Source: an uncultured Desulfobacterium sp.
GTDB taxonomy: Bacteria; Desulfobacterota; Desulfobacteria; Desulfobacterales; Desulfobacteraceae
DNA length: 15,539 bases
Assembly: GCA_937124525.1 (NCBI GenBank)
Contig: CAKZLA010000579.1
Span: forward strand, 1 to 15,539
Direction: 5' to 3'
In this document: positions 1 to 7,559 of the stretch, in pieces
Position numbering within the stretch: position 1 is the first letter of the stretch
How the letters are laid out: every line of letters starts with the position of its first letter
Notes under the pieces: generated by a model
Database searches by the model: none
What the model saw: only the letters and a program-made list of their open reading frames with translations
What the model was told of the DNA's origin: nothing
Made by a program: the position numbers and the translations under genes

Positions 1-91
1 GCTCACATAGCATTAGTAATGCTAGGCAGTCCCAAATACGCGAATATGGGGCACTGGCCAAACATTTACATTACCAACCCGAATATTTACC
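1..91 (+). mobile_element. right-hand part of a short non-coding mobile element (copy 1, cut by window start)
   Basis: This stretch matches the right 90 bp of the complete element at 12153-12285. From position 11 onward it differs by five substitutions and one 1-base indel over 80 bp. It ends in CCGAATATTTAC (79-90), the same terminal inverted repeat as the complete copy. Base 91 is C, so the tip may be one base longer. The left end and its target duplication lie outside the window. No gene is encoded. Both copies have the same orientation and bracket the catabolic and sensor genes. The call rests on the direct match to a copy with visible ends. Confidence 0.8.
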
Positions 92-398
92 GGATCTTCG
101 CGGATTAGTGTGATTGAGGTATAATTCTTGTATGCAATTCTCAGTGTTTACGCATCAGCAGCTATGAATTTTCACACAAATCCGTGATGAGCCTATTTAC
201 CTTTGAGGTGGTATCTCTAACCGACCGGACTGGCCAGAATTAGAACCAAAATCAAACATAATGAACCAGTAAAAAGTCAGCCCATAAAATTTTCACCACA
301 TCATACATGGGTTTAACTATTGTTTAACCACAATGGGGTAAAGTAAAAAATTAGACCTCGGACTTTTTACCAGACCATCAAGCATAAGGATATGAATA
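92..398. other. intergenic leader of the preA-like gene
   Basis: AT-rich DNA with stop codons in all frames and no recognisable gene. It ends in the ribosome binding site AAGGAT upstream of the ATG at 399. A short inverted repeat (ATTGT, six bases, ACAAT, near 319-334) lies about 70 bp before the gene. No promoter is convincing: a TTGTTT/TAAAAA pair near 320-350 is only a weak match. Confidence 0.4.
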
Positions 399-1595
399 AT
401 GGCAAATTTAGGAATTGACTTTTGTGGTGTTCACTTTAAAAATCCCGTGGCGGCCGCATCTGCCGAACCCACACTGAACGCTGCAAACATGAAAAAATGT
501 ATTGATGCCGGAGCCGGTTCCGTCATTGCGAAAACCATGACCGACTCTTCTGCCATGCGTGAGCTTACCACCCGGGCCAAATGGCGATTCCTCAACGAGA
601 AACACGAGGTGTGCCATGGAAAGGTGCCCCGGGCCTTCAGCCTTTACAGTCGAAGCGGCCTTGCTCTTGAAACCCCCAAGGAGTTCATGAAGGAGATCCG
701 GGAGACGGTTAAATATGCGGAACAAAATGATGCAGTGGTCATAGGCAGCATCGGCTCCACCGACATAGACGGCTGGGTGGACCTGGGAAAACAGATGGAA
801 GACGGTGGGGTTCCCCTCATTGAATTAAACTTTGGCTGCCCCCATCCCAAATTGATGCCCGGAGTTCGCACCGGCATGAACGTGGGACAGGATTTTAACT
901 ATGCCAGCGAGATAACCAATGCCGTTGCCAATGCAGTAAAGGTGCCCATCATTATTAAAGTCACCCCCCAGGTCACCGACTTGGTTCAGTTTTCCGGCAT
1001 GCTCAAGGATGCCGGTGCCGGTGCCGTTACTCTGACCAACCGCTTCATCGGATTTGTACCGGACATTGAAACAGGAAAACCCCTGATTTATGGCAAGGCA
1101 GGTATTGGTGGCCCCTGGGTTAAACCCTTGACCCTGAGATGGATCAACGAAGTACGCACAGCATTTGGTAACGATCTTCCCATCACCGGTACCAATGGGG
1201 CCTACGACTGGCGTGACATTGTCATGTTCATCATGAGCGGTGCCAGTGTGGTTCAAATCTGTTCCGCCGTCATGTGCTATGGATATGAGTGGCTGGGCAA
1301 ACAGGTTAGCGGCCTTGAAAAATTCATGGATGAGAAAGGCTATGCCACCATTGACGATATGCTGGGTATTGCCACGGACGCTGCCATTGAATATTCCCAG
1401 ATGCCCCCGGAAAAGGCCCGTGTCAATGAGGAGATCTGCAAGGATTGCGGCATGTGCCTCAAAGCCTGCTTTTCCGATGCCATGCAGCAGGGTGACGGGC
1501 ATGTGTATGTCAACCAGGATAACTGTGTGGGATGCGGTGGCTGCCTCTCCGTGTGCCCTGTGGACGGCTCCATAGAAATTTCTCCCAACAAATAA
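399..1595 (+). CDS. preA: PreA-like dihydropyrimidine dehydrogenase subunit (FMN barrel plus 2x[4Fe-4S])
   Basis: A 398-aa cytoplasmic flavoprotein of the dihydroorotate/dihydropyrimidine dehydrogenase family. Residues 1 to about 310 form the FMN-binding barrel: NPVAAAS near 15-21, AKT with Lys45, ELNFGCPH (142-149), IIIKVTP around Lys187, and the phosphate-binding GTNGAYDW (264-271) and GASVVQI (281-287). The tail is a two-cluster ferredoxin, with CKDCGMCLKAC (Cys347/350/353/357) and CVGCGGCLSVC (Cys376/379/382/386). In E. coli, PreA pairs with the NADH-oxidising subunit PreT to reduce uracil and thymine. No PreT-like gene is present here, so the electron partner is unknown. The ATG at 399 follows AAGGAT. 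The molybdenum hydroxylase operon begins about 320 bp downstream on the same strand. The family is clear; the substrate is not, and another N-heterocycle or enoate is possible. Confidence 0.88.
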   Translation: MANLGIDFCGVHFKNPVAAASAEPTLNAANMKKCIDAGAGSVIAKTMTDSSAMRELTTRAKWRFLNEKHEVCHGKVPRAFSLYSRSGLALETPKEFMKEIRETVKYAEQNDAVVIGSIGSTDIDGWVDLGKQMEDGGVPLIELNFGCPHPKLMPGVRTGMNVGQDFNYASEITNAVANAVKVPIIIKVTPQVTDLVQFSGMLKDAGAGAVTLTNRFIGFVPDIETGKPLIYGKAGIGGPWVKPLTLRWINEVRTAFGNDLPITGTNGAYDWRDIVMFIMSGASVVQICSAVMCYGYEWLGKQVSGLEKFMDEKGYATIDDMLGIATDAAIEYSQMPPEKARVNEEICKDCGMCLKACFSDAMQQGDGHVYVNQDNCVGCGGCLSVCPVDGSIEISPNK

Positions 1596-1914
1596 TACAC
1601 GGCAGGTCTGCCCATGGTAATTTTATATATAACGCCGCCCAACAGACTGGAATCACGAAAGTTTCAGTTTTCATCATAAGAAGCGACAACTGCCATGCGG
1701 CTTGTCCGGAAAATATCGGAAAGATGTGCCTTGAACCCTGCAATTCGCTCATTTTTTCATAACCTGTTGAATTCATTAATACCAAAAAATTGAACATCAA
1801 AAAATTATGCTGATATTTTGTTTTGATTACAACATGTTATAAAAATGAGAGAAAAAGGGGTTGAACGGTTCGTATTTCGTATTTCAATTTGCACATAAGG
1901 ATGAGGAGGATAGT
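1596..1914. other. gap between preA-like gene and molybdenum hydroxylase operon
   Basis: About 320 bp without a supported gene. A short GGCA-GGTC-TGCC hairpin lies just after the preA stop (around 1602-1613), but no convincing T-tract follows, so it is not called a terminator. The last 130 bases are very AT-rich and include TATAAA-type hexamers near 1839. A promoter for the operon is therefore plausible but not well supported. An in-frame TTG at 1861 was not chosen as the start of the next gene. Confidence 0.35.
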
Positions 1915-4278
1915 GTGGAAAACAGAGAAACAAGGTTAATTTCAGGAAAGGGCCAATATGCCGATGACCTTGATTTTCCCGGCATGGCCCATCTGGTGTT
2001 TGTGGGAAGCCCCCACGCCCATGCCATGATTAAACGGCTGGAAGTGGGCAAGGCCCTCAAGGTTCCCGGTGTACTCACCGTGATCACCGGCGAAGAGATG
2101 GTGAAATACACCAACCCGCTGCCGGTGCAGGCCAACTTCAAAAGCAAGGGATGGACCTGGCGATTGGCCCATGTCTATGCAATGCCAAAGGATAAGGTAC
2201 GCTGGTATGGAGAACCTGTGGCTGCAGTGGTGGCCGAGGATGAAAAGACAGCCCGGAAAGCGGCGGACCTCGTGGAAGTTGAATATGAACTCCTGGCGGT
2301 GACGGGCAATGCCCTGGAGGCCCTGGAACCCGATGCCCCAAAACTTTACGATGACTGGGAAGATAACAAGCAGGTCCATCTTAAGTTTGATTTTGGAGAT
2401 CCGGAAAGGGCCTTTGAACAGGCTGACCAGGTGATGCACATCAAAACACGGGAAGGGCGGGTCACCGGTCTTCCCATTGAGGGCCGGGGATGTGTGGCCC
2501 ATTATAATCTCAAACGAGATACCCTGGAAATGTGGGGATCATTTCAAACCCCATATCTGGCCCGGCATAACATTGCCGCCGCACTGGGTATACCCGAGGT
2601 AAAGGTAAAGATCAATGCCGTGGACATTGGCGGGGCATTTGGGCTTAAAATTCACGTCTGGAAAGAGAACGTGGTGGCCCTGGCATCCAAACTCACCGGT
2701 CGCCATGTAAAATGGTTTGAACCCCAGAAGGATTTCATCGTCACCGGTCCCCACCAGCGGGATGTGTTCTGGGAAGGGGATGTGGCCTTTAAAAATGACG
2801 GTACCCTGCTGGGGGTAAAGGCCACCGTAACCCATGATCTGGGGGTGGAGAGCACCAACAAGGGCATTGCCGCCTTAAGTATTTTTCCTGCCTGTTCCGC
2901 CGTACCCAACATGTACCATTGGAAGGGCATGCACATTGAAGGGGTTGGTGCCGTCACCAATAAATCCTTTTATTGCGCCTACCGGGGATATGGCAAGGAC
3001 AAGGGAATCAAATTCATTGAACATGCAGTGAACCAGGTCGCCCGGAAACTTGGCATGACACCCGAAGCCATTCGCCTGAAAAATTACATCCAGCCCGACG
3101 AATTTCCCTATCATCAGATTAATAATCTTGTCTACGACAGCGGCGATTACCCAGGCATCCTGACAAAGGCCCTGAAAATGGCAGATGTGGATGGAATCCG
3201 GGCTAAAAAAAAGCAATATCTTAAAGAGGGGAAATACATCGGCATTGGTGTGATATCCGCCATTGAACCCGCAGGTGTGGCCGTACCCAATTGTCAGATG
3301 GGTGGCATTACCCAGGCCAGAGTTCAGATCACCCCGGACGGCACCATTGAGGTGCACAGTGATCGCACCGAAATCGGCCAGGGAAGTGAAGCCAGCCATG
3401 CGATTATTGTATCCAACATTCTGGGATGCAACCGTAAAGATGTCCTTGTAAAACCTGTGACCTCGGATTATATCGGCCAGGGCCCCCTGTCCAGCCGTGG
3501 GGCCGTCTATCCTGCCAGTGCCGTGGCCAAGGCTGCCAAAATCATAAAGAAAAAGGTGTGCCAGTGTGCCGCCGCCTTTTTAAAGGTGGATGAAGAGAGT
3601 CTTGTGTTGGAAGGCGGTATGATCTATTCCTCGGACAATCCAGACGAAAAGTTGACCTACAGGCAACTTGCGGAAAAAGCCTACTTTTTTCCCGGTCCCC
3701 GGGGACTTCCCCCGGAAATGTTGAAAAACCATGACCACCTGCTGGACGTCACCACCACCTGGTACAGCCCCTCCACCCCGGACTCAGGGTCATCCTACAC
3801 CACCTTCTGCACAGCGGCGGACGTTGCCGTGGTGGAGGTGGACATTGATACTGGTGTCACAAAGATTATCAAGTATGTCCATACCCACGATGCCGGCACC
3901 ATCATTGACAAGCAGATTGTGGACGGACAGATCCACGGTGGCATTGTCCAGGGCATCGGCGAAGCACTGTACGAACGCCTGGATTATAACGACAAGGGAC
4001 AGTTGATGACCTCCTCTTTTTCCACCTATCTGATTCCCACAGCGGTGGAGGCCCCGGACATTGAAGTGGGCCATATGGAAACCCCATCTCCCTTTACGGA
4101 AACGGGCAGCAAAGGCATGGGAGAATCCCCCATCATTGGCAGCAAGGCGGTGATTCTGGCGGCCATTGAAGATGCTCTGACCCCCTTTAACATCGAAGTA
4201 AATGAATCGCCTGCAACACCGGAACGGGTCAGAAGCTGGATTGTGGCGGCCCGGAAGCAACAGGAGGAATCCAAATGA
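1915..4278 (+). CDS. xanthine dehydrogenase/CoxL-family molybdopterin-binding large subunit
   Basis: The catalytic subunit (787 aa from GTG 1915) of a xanthine oxidase-family molybdenum hydroxylase. These enzymes hydroxylate purines, N-heterocycles or aldehydes with water-derived oxygen. Visible marks are the N-terminal GKGQYADDL and SPHAHA; a Gln in SFQTPY before the cofactor loop GGAFG (239-243); the AYRGYGK loop, which is form II and not the AYxCSFR of true CO dehydrogenase; EIGQGSEASH; and the C-terminal GSKGMGES carrying the base Glu737. The start was chosen because GTG 1915 has GAGGAGG five to six bases upstream and gives the family's usual N-terminus. The in-frame TTG at 1861 adds 18 non-family residues and lacks good spacing. 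The gene overlaps the 2Fe-2S subunit by 4 bp, showing translational coupling. The substrate is not deducible. Confidence 0.9.
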   Translation: MENRETRLISGKGQYADDLDFPGMAHLVFVGSPHAHAMIKRLEVGKALKVPGVLTVITGEEMVKYTNPLPVQANFKSKGWTWRLAHVYAMPKDKVRWYGEPVAAVVAEDEKTARKAADLVEVEYELLAVTGNALEALEPDAPKLYDDWEDNKQVHLKFDFGDPERAFEQADQVMHIKTREGRVTGLPIEGRGCVAHYNLKRDTLEMWGSFQTPYLARHNIAAALGIPEVKVKINAVDIGGAFGLKIHVWKENVVALASKLTGRHVKWFEPQKDFIVTGPHQRDVFWEGDVAFKNDGTLLGVKATVTHDLGVESTNKGIAALSIFPACSAVPNMYHWKGMHIEGVGAVTNKSFYCAYRGYGKDKGIKFIEHAVNQVARKLGMTPEAIRLKNYIQPDEFPYHQINNLVYDSGDYPGILTKALKMADVDGIRAKKKQYLKEGKYIGIGVISAIEPAGVAVPNCQMGGITQARVQITPDGTIEVHSDRTEIGQGSEASHAIIVSNILGCNRKDVLVKPVTSDYIGQGPLSSRGAVYPASAVAKAAKIIKKKVCQCAAAFLKVDEESLVLEGGMIYSSDNPDEKLTYRQLAEKAYFFPGPRGLPPEMLKNHDHLLDVTTTWYSPSTPDSGSSYTTFCTAADVAVVEVDIDTGVTKIIKYVHTHDAGTIIDKQIVDGQIHGGIVQGIGEALYERLDYNDKGQLMTSSFSTYLIPTAVEAPDIEVGHMETPSPFTETGSKGMGESPIIGSKAVILAAIEDALTPFNIEVNESPATPERVRSWIVAARKQQEESK

Positions 4279-4766
4279 AAATGCCGGTTACATTGAACAT
4301 AAACAACACCATCTGGAACCTTGACATTGACGCCAATGCCACCCTGCTTGAGGTACTGCGAAATAACGTGCTTAATCAACAGAGTGTCCACAGAAGCTGT
4401 GAAGAGGGAGAGTGTGGTGCCTGCACCGTTCTCATGGACGGTCAACCGGTGAACAGTTGCCTTATCATGGCGGCATCGGCCCAGGGGACAGCCATTATCA
4501 CCTCCGAGGGACTCATGAGAGGAGATGAATTACATCCCCTGATGAAGGCCTTTGTGGCTGAACTGGGACTTCAGTGCGGATTCTGCACCCCGGGTATGGT
4601 CATGTCCGCCTATGCCCTGATAAACCAGTGGGAAGATGAGGAACTTTCGGATATGGATATCCGCAAGGCCATTGAAGGCAACCTGTGTCGCTGCACCGGA
4701 TATGTAAACATCGTTACGTCCATCCGTCGAGCCAAAGAGGCCAAGGATGCAGGTAACTGGTGGTAA
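4275..4766 (+). CDS. [2Fe-2S] small subunit of the molybdenum hydroxylase (CoxS/XdhC-type)
   Basis: A 163-aa electron-transfer subunit that carries electrons from the Mo site to FAD. The N-terminal plant-ferredoxin-like cluster uses Cys42, Cys47, Cys50 and Cys62 (SCEEGECGACTVLMDG, then SC). The C-terminal helical cluster uses Cys101, Cys104, Cys138 and Cys140 (QCGFCTPGMVM and GNLCRCTGY). Length and spacing are standard. The ATG at 4275 overlaps the end of the large-subunit gene (ATGA) and has AGGAGG seven bases upstream. It forms an operon with its neighbours in the order large, small, medium. Confidence 0.95.
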   Translation: MKMPVTLNINNTIWNLDIDANATLLEVLRNNVLNQQSVHRSCEEGECGACTVLMDGQPVNSCLIMAASAQGTAIITSEGLMRGDELHPLMKAFVAELGLQCGFCTPGMVMSAYALINQWEDEELSDMDIRKAIEGNLCRCTGYVNIVTSIRRAKEAKDAGNWW

Positions 4767-4853
4767 TTTGGGTATCCTGGCCTGCCACAGCAAATATTGA
4801 AACCCATATTATTACAGCATATTGAACGGAGTTTCATATAAAAGAGGTATCAC

Positions 4854-5753
4854 ATGAAAAATTTTGTAGGTTCAAGGGCGCTGCCCGACCTGGTATACCA
4901 TTGTCCTGAAAATATGGAAGCCCTCATGGCGCTCTTTGACACCATCCAGGGGGATTACAAAATCGTTGCCGGGTGTACCGATTTTATTCCCGCTGTTCGG
5001 GGCGGACGATGGTCTTTCAACGACGGTGTGTCTCTCATTGATATAAAAAAAATTGATGCATTAAATTTTATTAAAGAAATCGATGGAGTTGTCTCCATTG
5101 GCGCGGTTACACCCTTGTCCGTGATCATGGCATCTGATCTTGTTCAAAAGCATGCCCCCGGGCTTTGCCGTGCCATCGCTACCATGGCCTCCCCCCAGGT
5201 GAGAAATGTGGGTACCATGGGGGGAAATATCGCCATGTCTTCTCCGGCCGGGGATACCGTGCCCTCCCTTCTTGCCCTGGGTGCCTCTGTGACCATTAAA
5301 GGTAAAGACGGGGAAAAGACGGTGGAACTGGATCAATTTTTTACAGGTCCAGGAAGAAATATCATGGCCCAGGATCAGGTGTTAACCACCATTGAATTTC
5401 CAGGCCTCAAGTCCGACGAATCTGTTCATTTTCAAAAAATCGGCACCCGGGATGCAGTGGTGATTTCCATTGTGTCGGTGGCCTCCTGGATCAAGGTGGA
5501 AAACAATGTATGCAAAGAAGCCCGCATTGCATTGGACTCTGTGGCACCCACACCGGTTCGGGTCCCCAATGCCGAGGCTTTTCTTGCAGGTAAAACCATG
5601 ACCGAGGATGTCATGGCCCAATGTGCACAAATGGTGGCCCGGGAGATTACTCCCATCACCGACTTAAGGGCAAGTGCCGACTATCGAAGGGATCTGGCCG
5701 AGACCCTTTCCCGCCGAACTCTCATGGAGTGCATGGCTGATTTGACCCCATAG
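4854..5753 (+). CDS. FAD-binding medium subunit of the molybdenum hydroxylase (CoxM-type)
   Basis: A 299-aa subunit that passes electrons from the 2Fe-2S clusters through FAD to an acceptor. FAD loops are visible: VAGCTDFIPAVR (38-49; the family usually has AGGTD) and NVGTMGGNIA (118-127), followed by SPAGDTVPSLLALGA (130-144). FTGPGR (163-168) and the C-terminal Ala/Arg-rich DYRRDLA segment are also typical. It lacks the extra insertion carrying a 4Fe-4S cluster seen in 4-hydroxybenzoyl-CoA reductase beta subunits, which argues against that enzyme. The ATG at 4854 has GAGG upstream. An 87-bp gap separates it from the 2Fe-2S gene, so cotranscription is likely. Confidence 0.93.
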   Translation: MKNFVGSRALPDLVYHCPENMEALMALFDTIQGDYKIVAGCTDFIPAVRGGRWSFNDGVSLIDIKKIDALNFIKEIDGVVSIGAVTPLSVIMASDLVQKHAPGLCRAIATMASPQVRNVGTMGGNIAMSSPAGDTVPSLLALGASVTIKGKDGEKTVELDQFFTGPGRNIMAQDQVLTTIEFPGLKSDESVHFQKIGTRDAVVISIVSVASWIKVENNVCKEARIALDSVAPTPVRVPNAEAFLAGKTMTEDVMAQCAQMVAREITPITDLRASADYRRDLAETLSRRTLMECMADLTP

Positions 5754-5831
5754 ATTCAAAGCCCACTACCCATTGAAAGAATTCCAGGTGGCACATTAAT
5801 TCTGCGCCCTGTTTTTGAAAATTAAATATCA

Positions 5832-6249
5832 ATGGGGCGTATGATCACCATCCCCTTTTTCGTCTTCATGGGCAATATGCTGCAGAAATCCGGCATTGCC
5901 CATGATTTGTTTAAGGCTGTCCAGGCCTGGGTTGGGAGCTCCGGGGGGGGTATTGCCGCAGCCACAATTTTGCTTTGCACTGTACTTGCCGCTATGATCG
6001 GTACTGTGGGCTTGCCCCAATCTTTGTACCGGTTATTACCCCGCTGGGATTTGACCCATTGTGGTTCGGCGTCATATTTAATCTTAATCTGCAGATTGCC
6101 TATCTCTCTCCGCCCTTTGGGTACTCCATCTTTTATCTCAAAGCCGTGGCACCGCCCGATGTGACCATGGCGGATCTCTATAAATCCGTCCTACCTTACA
6201 TGGCGCTTCAGGTTGTCGGTATGATTCTGTGCATGATATTCCCCCAGAT
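5832..6249 (+). pseudogene. TRAP transporter large permease DctM, internally deleted and frame-broken
   Basis: Two non-adjacent parts of a DctM permease are joined. From about 5840, one frame gives ITIPFFVFMGNMLQKSGIA and ATILLCTVLAAMIGTVG, which match the early part of DctM. Around 6005-6012 the similarity jumps to another frame, LAPIFVPVITPLGFDPLW, then LQIAYLSPPFGYSIFYLK, APPDVTMADLYKS and MILCMIFPQI, the last quarter of DctM. Roughly the middle half of a normal permease of over 400 aa is missing, as is the N-terminus: a stop lies in frame just before 5832 and there is no ribosome binding site. A working importer cannot result. It lies directly behind the molybdenum hydroxylase operon, so the lost transporter may have served it. 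Confidence 0.8.
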
Positions 6250-6552
6250 CATTATGGTGCCCTCATCCGGGTGGATGTCTTTTACAACAACTGGCGTCCC
6301 AGGACCCAGGCCTGGTTTGATCTTCTGGTAACGGATGTGTTCCTTTTTTTCTTCAGTGGCGTATTGCTGTGGCACTGCAGCATCTGGTTCTGGGAAGCCG
6401 TGACCCAAGGTTTGACCTCGGGAACCATCTGGGACCCCATCATCTGGCCCATGCGCCTTGTTATTGTACTGGGAGCGTTGATGCTTCTGATATCAGGTAT
6501 TCCAAAATTCTTAAGAGATCTGGCCCATGCTGTCTGGAACGTGAAGATTTAG
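6240..6552 (+). pseudogene. TRAP transporter small permease DctQ, C-terminal remnant fused to dctM remains
   Basis: A third frame carries the C-terminal half of a DctQ protein: ALIRVDVFYNNWRPRTQAW, membrane segment LVTDVFLFFFSGVLLWH, then IWDPIIWPMRLVIVLGALM and GIPKFLRDLAHAVWN before TAG at 6550-6552. The N-terminal membrane segments are absent. Upstream it runs straight into the DctM C-terminus: around 6240-6249 the DctM frame ends after FPQI and the DctQ frame takes over. Normal TRAP operons run P-Q-M. This M-then-Q fusion implies at least a second deletion or rearrangement, perhaps between two tandem TRAP operons. No solute-binding protein gene is present. The intrinsic terminator at 6560-6615 follows. 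Confidence 0.75.
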
Positions 6553-6559
6553 CTTTCTG

Positions 6560-6615
6560 CCGGTGAATTCCCTTGTGAATTTTTGATTGAAGGGGGATTC
6601 ACCGGTTATTTTTTT
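6560..6615 (+). terminator. rho-independent terminator after the TRAP remnant
   Basis: Nine perfect base pairs, CCGGTGAAT (6560-6568) with ATTCACCGG (6597-6605). The stem extends inward through TCCCTT against the AAGGGGGA side with two bulged G. It is followed by TTATTTTTTT (6606-6615). It lies eight bases after the dctQ remnant stop, so it was probably the end of the original transport operon and now ends transcription from the hydroxylase operon. Confidence 0.85.
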
Positions 6616-6642
6616 GATCCATTATTATCCAACAAGTTCTCT

Positions 6643-6657
6643 CCCTCCCTCCCTCCC
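6643..6657 (-). repeat. (CCCT)n tract; four-run G-quadruplex motif on the - strand
   Basis: The + strand reads CCCTCCCTCCCTCCC. The - strand therefore has four GGG runs separated by single A, the tightest form of the canonical G-quadruplex pattern; the + strand could form an i-motif. A polypyrimidine stretch continues on both sides (about 6639-6664). It lies about 28 bp downstream of the terminator T-tract in non-coding DNA. Whether it folds or matters in the cell is unknown. Confidence 0.7.
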
Positions 6658-7013
6658 TTCCTCCATAGCATTTCCCCCGTTGCCCCTTGCTCCAAGCCTA
6701 TTTCCACATCTGGTTCAATTATTTTTCCTGCTTTCATTGTTTTCCATGGCAATTCTTCGCTTTTTGTGATGCCCCTTAACAAACAATTGTATTTTTTACT
6801 TGAAAAAAATGAGGATGGGTGTAATGTGCTTTAAGTGACAAAGAGGGAGCGAGCTGGTCTGGTTCTGGATAATTTAATTTTTTTCGGGTTCCGACATGGA
6901 AAATGAATGTTTTTTATTTCTTTTAAAAAATCAAAGTCAACGGAATGCCTTTTTTGTTTTCTCCTGAACCCATCTGAATATCATGATAAGTGGAAAAAAT
7001 AGCTTGGAAAAGC

Positions 7014-7112
7014 ATAAGTGGAAACATTTTCCATATTTTTTGTCTTAATATGAGTATAGATGAAAAATATTGGAATCTATTACAGTCAATAGCATGGAAA
7101 GTTTCCACTTAT
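7014..7112. repeat. 99-bp inverted-repeat unit upstream of the small membrane gene
   Basis: The arms ATAAGTGGAAAC (7014-7025) and GTTTCCACTTAT (7101-7112) are perfect complements over 12 bp. A third copy, ATAAGTGGAAA, lies at 6986-6996 in direct orientation. Each arm also belongs to a small palindrome: TGGAAA-N3-TTTCCA (7019-7033) and TGGAAA-N1-TTTCCA (7095-7107). Further inside, TTCCATATTTTT faces AAAAATATTGGAA. It ends about 43 bp before the start at 7155. It may be paired operators or a tiny mobile element: AGTGGAAAC...GTTTCCACT is flanked by TA on both sides. Confidence 0.55.
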
Positions 7113-7154
7113 TAACTCTTTATCTTTCAACAACCACAAGCTAAAGAGGCGAAT

Positions 7155-7475
7155 ATGTGGCAAATAATTATTCCAATTTGTATAGCGATAGCAACCGGTC
7201 TGACATTCATTGCCTATCATCACCAAGATACTTATCGAAAATTTTTCCATTACCCTGTCTGTATCATCCCTTATTTCGTCCCCCTTTATTATTTAATTAG
7301 AAAATCCGCGTTTATGGACGCCAGAGATGCATTATATGGTAAATTAAAGCCAGAATTCTCATCGGAATGCCTGGACATATTGTTAGCTATAGATGCATCA
7401 AATTCGAAGTTTTTTTATTGCTCTTTTTTTTACAGTTTGGTCTATATTCCTGACGAGTTTTCCATTTCTCTTTAA
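7155..7475 (+). CDS. small putative membrane protein, possibly frame-shifted at a T7 run
   Basis: I do not recognise this 106-aa protein. The ATG at 7155 is preceded by AAGAGG at good spacing. Two hydrophobic segments are visible: about 3-22 (IIIPICIAIATGLTFIA) and about 31-49 (HYPVCIIPYFVPLYYLI). A polar stretch with KSAFMDARDAL and KPEFSSECLDILLAI follows. After Lys85 the gene reads through TTTTTTT (7410-7416) and the rest (FFYCSFFYSLVYIP...) looks unnatural. Dropping one T gives FFIALFFTVWSIFLTSFPF, then LFKKDSSST, ending at TAA 7495-7497: a convincing third membrane segment with a positive, polar tail. The intact form is therefore probably 113 aa with three membrane segments. A real mutation, a sequencing slip and transcriptional slippage cannot be told apart. 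Base composition is AT-rich like the next gene. Confidence 0.55.
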   Translation: MWQIIIPICIAIATGLTFIAYHHQDTYRKFFHYPVCIIPYFVPLYYLIRKSAFMDARDALYGKLKPEFSSECLDILLAIDASNSKFFYCSFFYSLVYIPDEFSISL

Positions 7476-7559
7476 AAAAGATAGTTCGTCAACTTAACAC
7501 ATCAAAAAAACAGAATATAAGCCTATCTAAAACATAAAGAAATCTTAAAGATAACCAGC

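Larger units (their letters stand above)
6616..7154. other. AT-rich intergenic region with C-tract and inverted repeats
   Basis: About 540 bp without a supported gene. An open frame at 6583-6834 begins inside the terminator stem, has a low-complexity Ser/Pro stretch produced by the CCCT repeat, and resembles nothing. The region holds the C-tract at 6643-6657 and the inverted-repeat unit at 7014-7112, described separately. It ends in the ribosome binding site of the small gene at 7155. Confidence 0.5.

Noticed and set aside
1..90. A conserved open tail (VNIRVGNVNVWP...GTA, then stop) read from the - strand of both element copies.
   Set aside because: It has no start codon or upstream coding frame in either copy and is explained by the terminal repeat of the non-coding element.
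825..1502. A long open frame (225 codons) on the - strand inside the preA-like gene.
   Set aside because: It is antisense to a gene with complete family motifs and shows no protein-like domain; it reflects codon bias of the real gene.
1602..1613. A short GGCA/TGCC hairpin after the preA-like gene as a terminator.
   Set aside because: The stem is only four pairs and no T-tract follows closely.
1861..1914. An upstream TTG start for the large hydroxylase subunit.
   Set aside because: The added 18 residues are not family-like, the purine run is directly adjacent to the TTG, and GTG 1915 has a strong, well-spaced GAGGAGG.
1915..5753. Assignment of the operon as aerobic CO dehydrogenase (coxLSM).
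   Set aside because: The large subunit has AYRGYGK where true CO dehydrogenase has the AYxCSFR active-site loop, and the gene order differs from coxMSL.
5789..5805. A sigma-54-like site (TGGCAC ... CTGC) before the TRAP remnant.
   Set aside because: GG and GC are 12 bp apart instead of 10, so it cannot act as a -24/-12 promoter.
6583..6834. An 83-codon open frame after the TRAP remnant.
   Set aside because: It starts inside the terminator stem, its Ser/Pro stretch comes from the CCCT repeat, and it has no ribosome site or recognisable similarity.
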